Shown here: in pieces, positions 5,739-12,616 of the stretch
Layout of the letters: every line of letters begins with the position of its first letter
How positions within the stretch are numbered: the stretch's first letter is position 1
Source: Waddliaceae bacterium
GTDB taxonomy: Bacteria > Chlamydiota > Chlamydiia > Chlamydiales > SLFE01
Assembly (NCBI GenBank): GCA_007124415.1
Contig: SLFE01000035.1
Coordinates: 1-12,616, forward strand
Direction: 5' to 3'
Length of the DNA stretch: 12,616 nt
Program-made: the position numbers and the translations under genes
The notes under the pieces: generated by a model
The model's database searches: none
Told to the model about the DNA's origin: nothing
The model's input: the letters and a program-made list of their open reading frames with translations, nothing else

Positions 5739-6993
5739 CGAAAAAAGCTGTGCCTCTCATTTGTTTTAGAAGGGTGTCGAAATCTAAAAAACGGAACTGC
5801 TTCCATTCTGTCACCAAAGCTATGGCGTCCGCTCCCGCGGCTGCCTCCATTTCGCTTTCGCACCATGTGATATTCTGATGGTCGGGAATGACTTTTTGCG
5901 CGCTCTCGGAGGCCACGGGATCATAAAGGCGGAGAAGGGCCCCTTGTGCGAGGAGCTGGCGGATCAGAATCAGCGAAGGGGCGTATCTCATATCGTCGGT
6001 TTCCGGTTTGAAGGCAAGGCCCAAAATAGCGACGGTTTTTTGGGCGGTCCCGCCGCTTTCGGCGAAGTAGGCAATGATTTTAGCTCCCAGAGAATGGCGC
6101 TGTTTTTCGTTGACCTCCTCGATTGCGTTGAGAAGAGGAGTGTCGTATGTCAGCTTTTCAGCCTGTTTTCTCAGCGCCTTGAGATCTTTGGGCAGGCAGG
6201 AGCCTCCGTAGCCGAGTCCCGGATAAAGATAATTGTAGCCGATCCGGGTATCCGAGCCGATTCCGACTCTGACCTTGTTGATGTCGGCGCCGTTTAATTC
6301 GCAAAGTCCCGAAAGTTCATTCATAAACGAAATTCTTGTCGCGAGCATTGCGTTTGCTGCGTATTTTGTCATTTCGGCCGAAGCCGGATCCATTAGGAGG
6401 ACTCGCTGATGGCTCAGCATGAAAGGCGCATACAGCGACTTCATGATTTTTGCCGCCTCTTCGGAGTCGGTGCCGATAATGATCCGGTCAGGCTTCATGA
6501 AGTCTTGCAGCGCATTTCCCTCTTTGAGGAATTCCGGATTAGAGACGACATCGTAGCAAAGCTCGATGTTCCTCTCTTCGAGAACCCGGTTGATCAGCGA
6601 GTCGATTTCCCTTGTTGTGCCGACCGGAGATGTAGATTTATTTACAAAAATCAGATAGCCGGTCATTCTTTCGGCAATGCTCGTGACGGCGCTTTTGAGC
6701 GAATCGAGGTTGGCCTCGCCGCCCTCGCCGCAAGGAGTGTCGACCGCTAGGAAGCAGACATTGGATTTTGGAACCGCTTTGTCGAAATTTGTCGTGAAAT
6801 GGAGCCTGCCGCACTTGCAGTTTCGACGAATCATTTCTTGAAGCCCCGGCTCGTAAATGGGAATAGCCCCTTTTTTCAGCAGCTTGATTTTATCTTCATT
6901 GATATCGAGGCAGGTAACCGAATGGCCCATTTCGGACAGGCAGGCTCCGGTCACAAGGCCCACATATCCGCTTCCAACAACTAATAATTCCAT
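5638..6993 (-). CDS. ugd: UDP-glucose 6-dehydrogenase
   Basis: NAD-dependent cytoplasmic enzyme oxidising UDP-glucose twice to UDP-glucuronate, a precursor of surface polysaccharides and of UDP-pentoses. Starting at ATG 6993 it has 451 residues, the usual length, beginning MELLVVGSGYVGLVTG (Rossmann loop). Other landmarks are SNPEFLKEGNA (151-161), Lys210 in MTKYAANAMLATR, the catalytic Cys266 in GYGGSCLPKDLKAL, the second nucleotide-binding domain AILGLAFKPETDDMR (322-336), and DGRNQYDP near the C-terminus. An in-frame ATG at 7047 would add 18 residues without family resemblance, so I rejected it. It is probably co-transcribed with ispA, which starts inside its last 101 nt. Confidence 0.96.
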   Translation of the reverse strand: MELLVVGSGYVGLVTGACLSEMGHSVTCLDINEDKIKLLKKGAIPIYEPGLQEMIRRNCKCGRLHFTTNFDKAVPKSNVCFLAVDTPCGEGGEANLDSLKSAVTSIAERMTGYLIFVNKSTSPVGTTREIDSLINRVLEERNIELCYDVVSNPEFLKEGNALQDFMKPDRIIIGTDSEEAAKIMKSLYAPFMLSHQRVLLMDPASAEMTKYAANAMLATRISFMNELSGLCELNGADINKVRVGIGSDTRIGYNYLYPGLGYGGSCLPKDLKALRKQAEKLTYDTPLLNAIEEVNEKQRHSLGAKIIAYFAESGGTAQKTVAILGLAFKPETDDMRYAPSLILIRQLLAQGALLRLYDPVASESAQKVIPDHQNITWCESEMEAAAGADAIALVTEWKQFRFLDFDTLLKQMRGTAFFDGRNQYDPKQMVARGFDYFCVGHRPKFFLQTKN

Positions 6994-7217
6994 AATCTCA
7001 AGAATACAATAATGCCGAAAATCCATAAAGAAGATAATGCATGTCAATATCCCAGGAGCTTCTGATAATCATGAACTACTCAATTTTTGGAATTTATAAC
7101 CACAGAGTCGGGAGACAATGCTGTCAATTTAGGGAAGTCGTGCCCGTGCCCGCGTGCGTGCCCGTGCACGATTTTTTTTAAGTTTACCGGTGGTAAAGAT
7201 TCAAGCGGGAACTGCTG
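6994..7217. other. Intergenic region upstream of ugd / downstream of lptD
   Basis: This 224-nt stretch has no coding frame that I credit. It must hold the promoter of ugd and the end of the lptD operon, both on the minus strand. Minus-strand TATAAA at about 7091-7097 and TTGACA motifs near 7033 and 7124 are present, but none pair at 16-18 nt spacing, so I do not name a promoter. The 10-mer TGCTGTCAAT occurs twice (7119-7128, 7213-7222), and a small inverted repeat TTTACC/GGTAAA lies at 7183-7197. The GC-rich repeat at 7139-7170 is listed separately. Confidence 0.6.
7139..7170. repeat. GTGCCC hexamer-type GC-rich repeat followed by a T8 tract
   Basis: Thirty-two bases are built from CGTGCC/GTGCCC units, with alternating purine-pyrimidine runs (7151-7160 and 7163-7170). 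CGTGC (7153-7157) can pair with GCACG (7166-7170), and the plus strand then reads A followed by eight T. This looks like an intrinsic terminator on the plus strand, yet no plus-strand gene leads into it. GC content jumps sharply relative to the AT-rich flanks. Confidence 0.75.
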
Positions 7218-9341
7218 TCAATATCTGGGCTTTTGTCCGCCGAGATTGAAGTAAAACGTCAAGCGGTTCTCGCCCTCTTTTTTCTGATAGCTGATGCGGG
7301 CGTTCCAGGAAGCTCTGAGATTGAAGATCAGGTCGGTCTCATATTCGAGATAGCTCGGCTCGTCGAGGCGGTTCCATCCATAGCGGATCATGAAGTTGGC
7401 CGCCCAGTTGGGATCCAACCTGGCGTAGATGTGGCCAAGCAAGGTGTTGCGCCTGTCGGAGACGAGCGAGTCCCTAAGCTCCTGTTCGGACCTGAAAAAG
7501 TCGAGGATAAAGTTGTCGGGCTGCGCTTTTCTCCACCAAAACGAGCTTCTCTGCCTGTACTCGCAACTGAAGGCTGCGTACTCGTTGATTGTAGCTTCGA
7601 TTCGGTAATTTAAAAAATTAATGGCATTCCTTTCATTGTCCCAGGCAGAAGTGAAGACATGTTTGAGATAGTAGTTCGGCTGCCATTCGACATCGAGGTA
7701 GACTTTGGGAATGCTGCTGAGAATAGTCGTGGTGTTTTGAAAGGCATAGGAATACAAATCCAGAGAGAGATAGGGAGAAATTACTGCCCCGTCGGGTTTG
7801 ATGTAGATGATGTTTCGGGTGCCGAACCTGAGCGCGTTTAAATCAAACCATCCGTCTGAGATATCGAAAATGAAGTGCTCGTCGGGGTCGATTGTGGGGT
7901 TGGTCAAGTGCTGGTAGAGAATATAGGGTTCGACAACATGTTTGAAGCATTTATAAATCCGGTAGAAATTTGTTTTGGCCTCCCCGCCAAGGCTTAGGAG
8001 CGAGAGCCATTTGACATCTTGCTGCGGACTGCTTCCGTAAAGTATGGCAATAGCCTGGGCTTGAGGGGTGACAGTGAGTTTATTGAGTTTAAAAGGGCGG
8101 TACAGGCGGTGAAAAAATTGGCACCTCCAGGCATTGAAGTCGCTGACATCTTCTTCATCGCTTGCGTATTTGAAGTCGAAATATCCCATTTTGAATTTAT
8201 TTTCGGAGAGGGTCCCTGTCTGCAAGACGGAAAAAGGGTGGAAAATGGTTTCGACTGAAGGGAGCTCTTGCTTGACTGTCTGAAAATCGTTGATTCTGAC
8301 GCGGGTGAAAAAATTTCCGACAACATACTGGCCTTCCTGACGTCGAAGATTGAGCTGCGTCCTTTGAGCCGCGTCTATCCGCAGACCGTTGTCGGCATAG
8401 TCGGTGGGCATCTCTTTATCGCTCAAGTAGTCGTAGGAAAGATCCAGGCTGGTCCGGCCAAGATCCCATTCATTGTGGTAGATGCCTTCAAGACGGTAGC
8501 GGGTTTGTTGGGACGGGTCGTTGATCGAAGAGTCGTTGGCGATATAGCTGACCGAGTGGAACCAGTGGTCTTTAGCAGGGGAGTTGAAATGGGTTTCGAT
8601 CCCCCCTCCGGGCCCTCTTTGGACGCGGTAGTCGAACCGCAAAAAAGTCGTAAGGTTATTCCAGTCAAAGACCATGTATTTCATTCCCAGACGCATTCCC
8701 TGCTTGCCTCCCCATCGCACCCGGTAGCGGATGGGAGAGTCGAAAATCCAATCAAGGTTGACTTGAAGTTTGGGCAGCCAAAAGATCGGCCATCTGAAAA
8801 AATGAAATTCAACCCCCCACGCTGTCATGATTCGGTGGCAGGTTATGATATTGTTGGAATAGCGGATTTCCCAATCGGGATCCTCGCTTTCCGATGTTGT
8901 CACATAGCCGTCGACAATGTGTATCTTTTCTTCGCCAATCAGATAAATTTCCCGCCCGCCAAAGTACCACGGCTCAACGGCGCACCGCCCGTTGTAGATG
9001 ACCCCCTCCTTGTTGGCAAAGTCGTATTCTACTCTGTCGCCGACAAATAGATAGGGTCCGAAGGAGACGATAATAGATCCGTCGGCTACCACAGAAACAG
9101 CCGGTTTGTCGTTTTCGCCTTTAGTCTGCGTCAAGTAGATTTTTTCAGCCTGAACTCGAATTTGAGGGGATTGAACGACTCCGCCCTCTTCAGTCCAGAG
9201 GATGCCGCCGGCATAGGTGGGATTTCTCAAGTCTACAGTGATGCCCTCTTCGATAAGTCCCTGCAGGATATCTTCATTCATTCCGCCGCTTAAGAATCCA
9301 AAAGACAGAATAATAAATAAAATGCCCAGGTGCTTGATCAC
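7218..9341 (-). CDS. lptD: LptD/OstA-like outer-membrane LPS assembly protein
   Basis: Outer-membrane beta-barrel that inserts lipopolysaccharide into the outer leaflet. It has 707 residues against about 780 in E. coli. It starts at GTG 9341, overlapping the TGA of the HEAT gene in GTGA (4 nt). Residues 1-20 form a hydrophobic signal-like segment. Residues about 25-150 form the LptA-like jellyroll (QAEKIYL, VVADGSIIVSFG, GDRVEYDF). DPDWEIRYSNNIITCH (154-169) and FFRWPIFWLPKLQ (181-193) match the plug/barrel entry region of the family. The rest is alternating aromatic/polar strands, ending FYFNLGGQKPRY with a terminal aromatic, typical of outer-membrane proteins. It has only five Cys, with no adjacent Cys pair near the C-terminus, so the E. 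coli disulphide scheme is absent. The family call rests on architecture and these segments. Confidence 0.8.
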   Translation of the reverse strand: MIKHLGILFIILSFGFLSGGMNEDILQGLIEEGITVDLRNPTYAGGILWTEEGGVVQSPQIRVQAEKIYLTQTKGENDKPAVSVVADGSIIVSFGPYLFVGDRVEYDFANKEGVIYNGRCAVEPWYFGGREIYLIGEEKIHIVDGYVTTSESEDPDWEIRYSNNIITCHRIMTAWGVEFHFFRWPIFWLPKLQVNLDWIFDSPIRYRVRWGGKQGMRLGMKYMVFDWNNLTTFLRFDYRVQRGPGGGIETHFNSPAKDHWFHSVSYIANDSSINDPSQQTRYRLEGIYHNEWDLGRTSLDLSYDYLSDKEMPTDYADNGLRIDAAQRTQLNLRRQEGQYVVGNFFTRVRINDFQTVKQELPSVETIFHPFSVLQTGTLSENKFKMGYFDFKYASDEEDVSDFNAWRCQFFHRLYRPFKLNKLTVTPQAQAIAILYGSSPQQDVKWLSLLSLGGEAKTNFYRIYKCFKHVVEPYILYQHLTNPTIDPDEHFIFDISDGWFDLNALRFGTRNIIYIKPDGAVISPYLSLDLYSYAFQNTTTILSSIPKVYLDVEWQPNYYLKHVFTSAWDNERNAINFLNYRIEATINEYAAFSCEYRQRSSFWWRKAQPDNFILDFFRSEQELRDSLVSDRRNTLLGHIYARLDPNWAANFMIRYGWNRLDEPSYLEYETDLIFNLRASWNARISYQKKEGENRLTFYFNLGGQKPRY

Positions 9342-11032
9342 TGAAGCGCCCTCATGAGTAGTCCCGCAAGAACATAGAGGTTTTTATGATTGCCCTGTTC
9401 CATAGCTTCCAGGAGCATCATCACGTCTTTTTCTCCTTGAGATTTTGTGATCGCCTCCATGGCTTCGACATAGAGCATGGAAGATTCGTTAGGAGTCAGC
9501 TGGTAGGAAGGTTCATCAAGACGCATCTCGAGAGGAACCATCGGCCTGAAGTTGATCATCTGCACGTGGTATTGAGACCTGAGCCAATTCCTTAAATTTT
9601 CCTCGTAGGGACCGGGTTCTTCCAGGCGGAAAAGAGCGAGGTTGCAATAGTTTCTCACTAAAGGAGCGCCGATCTTTTGTTGATATTTTTTCAGAAGGTC
9701 GACAGCTTCTCCGGTGTGGATGTTTTCAAGCAAACGGACCAGGAGGGGAATCAGTTCGTTTTGTTCCGATTCCATGAGAACTTCGGCGAGGCGGAGAAAT
9801 TCGCCCTCGGAAAGGGTCATTGTTTCCTGCAGAATCTTACTTCGGATTGTTTTGGACAGCTCCTGCGCCATTTTTCCTTTTTCTTCATCCAAAGTCGCAA
9901 GCGGCACATATTTTAAAAACATTTGAGCGCGCGAGGGAGAATACGCTTTCACGATGAGATCGTTGGATCGGTTCATCAATATTTCCCTGAGGGCAGGCAG
10001 GCAGCGGTTGTCTCTTTGGCAAAGGAGCGCGTAAGCGGCATTTAAGCGGACTTCCTTTTTTGGAGAGAATGTCAGATTGTAAAGGAGGTTTTTCGACTCT
10101 CTGACATCCTTTAAAAGGAGGATCGCAAAGGGGAATTCGGCCTCGGCGGCTTCAAAAAGAAGGTCTTTGTATTCTTTCCGTCCGAGCCGATAGAGGGAAT
10201 AAGCGGCGGCGACCGCTACATGCGGGGAGGTGGACCTGGCCATCTGCTCAAGCCTGGCGGCAGATTTTTCATCTTTGAAGTGCCCAAGGGCTGTAGCGCA
10301 CGCTTCTTGCTGGAGAACATTCGTGTGTTTTGACAATCGGCGGATCTGCGGCAGGAAATCGTCGCGGTCGTGGTCTCTTGAAGTTAAAATCGTTTCGACC
10401 CTTACCTTTTGATCGGAATCGTTCATCAGCTGCCTTAAGATGCTGTTGGCCCGCGGCGTTTCCATGCAGGCGAATATAGCGGGAAAAACTACTTTGGCCG
10501 GCTTGGGAAATTTAGCCATCATAGCCTCTGTTTGGGAAAGGGCGTGGGGATGCTTTTTTTTCGCTAGGCAAAAAGCTGCCTCTAGTTGAATGAGGGGATT
10601 GGGCGTTTTAAAGAGCAGCTTAATCGTTTGGTCCGCCTGATCGCTTTGATATTGGGACAAAAAGTTTAGGCAGACAATTTGCAGCTGGGGATTATCTGAG
10701 AGCAGTCCCGATTCTAAAATCGAAACGGCATGCTCATTTATGCAAACCCCTGCTCCAAAGTAGGTCAGCAGCTTGATTTCGTCATCGTCCGATCTTGAAC
10801 CGTGTTCCAGGATGATCAGAGAAAGTTGGTTTAGGAGCTCAAAGTCCTGTTCGCCGGAGGCGGCAGCGTAGGAGCGGTACAGCGCTATCGCTTCCGGTAT
10901 TGCCCCCGTATGGGCTTTGAAAAGGATATGGTTTTTGAGGTTTGATGTTTCTCCGTCGATTGCATGGGCTGAAATCGCATTCAGTAAAACACAAAAAGAA
11001 ATTATAGCAGCGTTTAAGCGATATAGTCCCAT
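9338..11032 (-). CDS. Secreted HEAT-repeat protein encoded between maf and lptD
   Basis: Predicted exported protein of 564 residues. Residues 1-24 form a signal peptide (hydrophobic core 7-20, then AHA as the cleavage site before IDGE). The mature part is almost entirely helical, with recognisable HEAT/PBS-lyase-like repeats between about 90 and 360. Examples are PLIQLEAAFCLAKK, QKVRVETIL, LQQEACATALGHF, HVAVAAAYSLYRLG and EVRLNAAYALL, spaced roughly 30-35 residues apart. Such solenoids bind proteins, so a periplasmic scaffold or adaptor is likely. The start ATG 11032 lies within the last codons of maf (19-nt overlap), and the stop overlaps the lptD start by 4 nt. This implies translational coupling with lptD. 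I know of no assigned function, and a role in outer-membrane assembly is inference from the gene order. Confidence 0.85.
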   Translation of the reverse strand: MGLYRLNAAIISFCVLLNAISAHAIDGETSNLKNHILFKAHTGAIPEAIALYRSYAAASGEQDFELLNQLSLIILEHGSRSDDDEIKLLTYFGAGVCINEHAVSILESGLLSDNPQLQIVCLNFLSQYQSDQADQTIKLLFKTPNPLIQLEAAFCLAKKKHPHALSQTEAMMAKFPKPAKVVFPAIFACMETPRANSILRQLMNDSDQKVRVETILTSRDHDRDDFLPQIRRLSKHTNVLQQEACATALGHFKDEKSAARLEQMARSTSPHVAVAAAYSLYRLGRKEYKDLLFEAAEAEFPFAILLLKDVRESKNLLYNLTFSPKKEVRLNAAYALLCQRDNRCLPALREILMNRSNDLIVKAYSPSRAQMFLKYVPLATLDEEKGKMAQELSKTIRSKILQETMTLSEGEFLRLAEVLMESEQNELIPLLVRLLENIHTGEAVDLLKKYQQKIGAPLVRNYCNLALFRLEEPGPYEENLRNWLRSQYHVQMINFRPMVPLEMRLDEPSYQLTPNESSMLYVEAMEAITKSQGEKDVMMLLEAMEQGNHKNLYVLAGLLMRALQ

Positions 11033-11625
11033 AAATCAATCCCGACTTTCATTAGTAACTCTCTCAAAGTGTTAACAGGAAGCCCCATGACATTGTAAAA
11101 ACATCCTTGTATCTCCTGAACGATAATGCTTCCTTCGCGTTGAATGGCGTATCCGGCCGCTTTGTCTATCGAATGGCACCTTTTCTGATAGGCTTTGATT
11201 TGTGCCGGCTGCAGCTCGTTGAGCCAAACTTTCGTCATTTCGAAGTCCGAATAAACCACACTTCCCTTTCTCACAGAGATTCCGGTATAGACTTTGTGCC
11301 TGTTACCGCACAAGGTTGAGAGCATCTCGAAAGCTTCGTTTTCATCTCGGGGCTTTCCGAAGACCTTGTTTTCATAAATGACAACTGAATCGGCTGTGAC
11401 CACAATTTCTTCGCCTCCGGCTTCAATCGCCCGGCTTTTCCCCTTGGCCAGAGTGCAGACATAGTCGCCCGGGTTGTCCCGATAGGGAATCGACGATTCA
11501 TCGAACGCGGGGGGTTGTTGAACAAAAGGGAGGGTAAAGTAGCTCAGAATTTCTCTGCGACGTGGAGATTGCGAGCCTAAAATGACAGGCCGGCCTTTAG
11601 ATGATTGTGAAGCCTTTTCTTGCAT
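11014..11625 (-). CDS. maf: Maf-family nucleoside triphosphate pyrophosphatase
   Basis: Cytoplasmic house-cleaning enzyme hydrolysing non-canonical or excess NTPs (dTTP/UTP or modified nucleotides) to the monophosphate, also linked to septum regulation. It has 203 residues, the usual size. ILGSQSPRRREIL (15-27) is the Maf signature near the N-terminus. Asp79 in VVTADSVV is the presumed catalytic acid, followed by GKP (90-92), YTGISV (113-118), DKAAGYAIQ (154-162) and GCFYNVMGLPV (174-184). The DKAAGYAIQ form fits the YhdE-like dTTP/UTP-type subgroup. An in-frame TAG lies just upstream, so ATG 11625 is the earliest start. No clear ribosome binding site precedes it, and it begins 2 nt after the stop of the preceding gene, which suggests coupling. 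Confidence 0.93.
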   Translation of the reverse strand: MQEKASQSSKGRPVILGSQSPRRREILSYFTLPFVQQPPAFDESSIPYRDNPGDYVCTLAKGKSRAIEAGGEEIVVTADSVVIYENKVFGKPRDENEAFEMLSTLCGNRHKVYTGISVRKGSVVYSDFEMTKVWLNELQPAQIKAYQKRCHSIDKAAGYAIQREGSIIVQEIQGCFYNVMGLPVNTLRELLMKVGIDLWDYIA

Positions 11626-11627
11626 TG

Positions 11628-11966
11628 CTAACTAACAAATACCTGCGGAAAGACACAAAGTTTTAAGTCTTCATCGCTTATCGTAGGACAGTGGTGAATG
11701 AGCTGTTGTTTGATTTTATCTTCGATATCGCGTAATTGCTTAGTAGTCAGGGTCTGATTTTCAACATACTTGCCGATATATTCTTTGCCTTTGTAGGGAA
11801 TGGTTTCAAGGCCGTCATCCTGGCTTTGCCAGGCAATTTCGGCCAGACGCCATTTGTCGCTGGCAAAGAATTCCCTTTTGAGCTCGGCATTGATTAAAAA
11901 ACCGGTAAACAGCTTGACTGTCACCCTATTGTCTAGAGACGCTTTCATATTAGGCGATATTAACAC
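11628..11966 (-). CDS. Small hypothetical protein
   Basis: A 112-codon frame on the minus strand, starting at GTG 11966 or at ATG 11948 (106 codons); neither has a clear ribosome binding site. The protein is soluble and mixed. An N-terminal half with VTVKLFTGFLINAELKREFF looks like beta-strand followed by helix, then a charged helix at about 75-90 (KQLRDIEDKIKQQLIHH). I recognise no family. Its stop is 2 nt from the maf start and its start is 23 nt from the stop of the upstream gene, so it is an operon member. This close packing is the main support for it being real. Confidence 0.7.
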   Translation of the reverse strand: MLISPNMKASLDNRVTVKLFTGFLINAELKREFFASDKWRLAEIAWQSQDDGLETIPYKGKEYIGKYVENQTLTTKQLRDIEDKIKQQLIHHCPTISDEDLKLCVFPQVFVS

Positions 11967-11989
11967 AGAGCATCATTTCTGAAAAATTA

Positions 11990-12616
11990 TTATGCGACGC
12001 GCTTTTCAATGGCGGAAATGAACTCGTCCGGCATCAAGTCGTGGAGGTGGACAGGTTTGCCCTCGATTTCGATTGCCTCGTCAGCTAGATTGACGATAGC
12101 TTCCACATAGTTTTTTAGATCGTTTTTGTCTGCCGGATTAAATTGAATGCTCGCAGGGCAATCGGAATAATAGGACAAAATCTGTTTGTAGATCCGGGCC
12201 AGCATGTTCAGGTCATGAAGGTACTCTTCGTCGGCTTTTCCGTGCGTGATTTGCATGAGGATAGTCGAGATTCTTCTGAGTATTTTAGTTTCCGGCCATA
12301 AAAAAGCGATGACTTCTTCCCGCTCAATTCCCTTAAACTTGATAGGAATGTAGGGTTTTGATTTTTCTGCCGGAAGAAGATTCATGAGATAAAGCTTGTA
12401 ATAAGTTGAGTATATAAAAAGTTTGGTTGCGAATTTAAAATATGAAATTTCGAAATTGCCATTGGCTCTGAATATATCCTCGGGAAGATTGCCTTGGTGA
12501 ATAGATTGATTCTTGATTTTGAAGAATCCGTCAATCCACTTCCAGATGGTTTCAAGGGGCGTGCCGAATTTTACATGAAGAATAGGTCTTAATTTTTGCT
12601 TTAAATCGGTGTTGGG
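11990..12616 (-). CDS. Unrecognised protein, 5' end cut by the window edge
   Basis: The minus-strand frame ending at the stop 11990-11992 stays open to the right edge: 208 codons without a start. The internal ATG at 12385 has no ribosome binding site. The 77 residues before it (for example GTPLETIWKWIDGFFKIKNQ and FEISYFKFATKLFIYSTYYK) look like ordinary protein, so I treat it as one larger gene entering the window. It is a soluble-looking helical protein with many Lys, Glu and Ile. WPETKILRRISTILMQ and EEYLHDLNMLARIYKQIL form amphipathic helices. No known domain was recognised. It sits 23 nt upstream of the small hypothetical gene and is presumably the same transcript as maf-lptD. Confidence 0.7.
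   Translation of the reverse strand, partial: PNTDLKQKLRPILHVKFGTPLETIWKWIDGFFKIKNQSIHQGNLPEDIFRANGNFEISYFKFATKLFIYSTYYKLYLMNLLPAEKSKPYIPIKFKGIEREEVIAFLWPETKILRRISTILMQITHGKADEEYLHDLNMLARIYKQILSYYSDCPASIQFNPADKNDLKNYVEAIVNLADEAIEIEGKPVHLHDLMPDEFISAIEKRVA

Noticed and set aside
6994..7047. N-terminal extension of ugd to ATG 7047
   Set aside because: The Rossmann strand and GxGYVG loop begin right after ATG 6993, where family members start; the 18 extra residues look like non-coding sequence.
7153..7178. Intrinsic terminator of the lptD operon or ugd
   Set aside because: The T tract follows the hairpin on the plus strand only; both genes are transcribed on the minus strand, where the hairpin is not followed by T.
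8268..9050. A 260-codon open frame on the plus strand inside lptD
   Set aside because: It lies wholly antisense to a well-supported gene, has no membrane, signal or domain features, and similar long antisense frames occur opposite rarA, ugd and ispA, as expected from codon bias.

Overview
The window reads as a chromosomal piece of a Gram-negative bacterium. My best guess is an environmental member of the Chlamydiae (Waddlia/Parachlamydia/Simkania-like). The reasons are the protein style, an LptD-type outer-membrane protein in an operon with maf and a HEAT-repeat lipo/periplasmic-type protein, and a small protein with the paired-helix hydrophobic segment typical of chlamydial inclusion-membrane proteins. 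The taxonomic call is inference: no rRNA or other marker lies in the window.

Layout. At the left edge, two plus-strand genes run together: the tail of an unrecognised gene (3-176) and, one base later, a DUF4396-type membrane protein (178-975). The latter converges on and overlaps the end of a minus-strand group: a WcaJ/PglC-type phosphoglycosyl transferase (2707-3372), an MreD-like membrane protein (2202-2717) and the AAA+ ATPase RarA/MgsA (941-2200). These three genes are packed with an 11-nt overlap and then a 1-nt gap. Next comes an accessory-looking island (3435-4816) with two divergent membrane-protein genes of unknown function. The minus-strand one carries a recent 51-bp in-frame tandem duplication and a Ser/Asp/Glu tail. 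The island is followed by a minus-strand pair, ugd (UDP-glucose dehydrogenase) then ispA (farnesyl diphosphate synthase), which overlap by 101 nt.

A 224-nt intergenic region (6994-7217) contains a GC-rich GTGCCC repeat followed by a T tract. It separates ugd from a tight minus-strand operon: a gene cut off by the right window edge (11990-12616), a 112-codon hypothetical gene, maf, a secreted HEAT-repeat protein and an LptD-like outer-membrane protein. Within this operon the maf/HEAT and HEAT/lptD junctions overlap by 19 and 4 nt.

Theme. Many products bear on the cell envelope. IspA makes the C15 precursor used for undecaprenyl phosphate, the phosphoglycosyl transferase loads a sugar phosphate onto that lipid, Ugd makes UDP-glucuronate, MreD-like belongs to wall-elongation machinery, and LptD inserts LPS. 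RarA and Maf are housekeeping (replication stress, nucleotide sanitation). No rRNA, tRNA, CRISPR array or transposase was seen, and no gene-free stretch exceeds about 225 nt.
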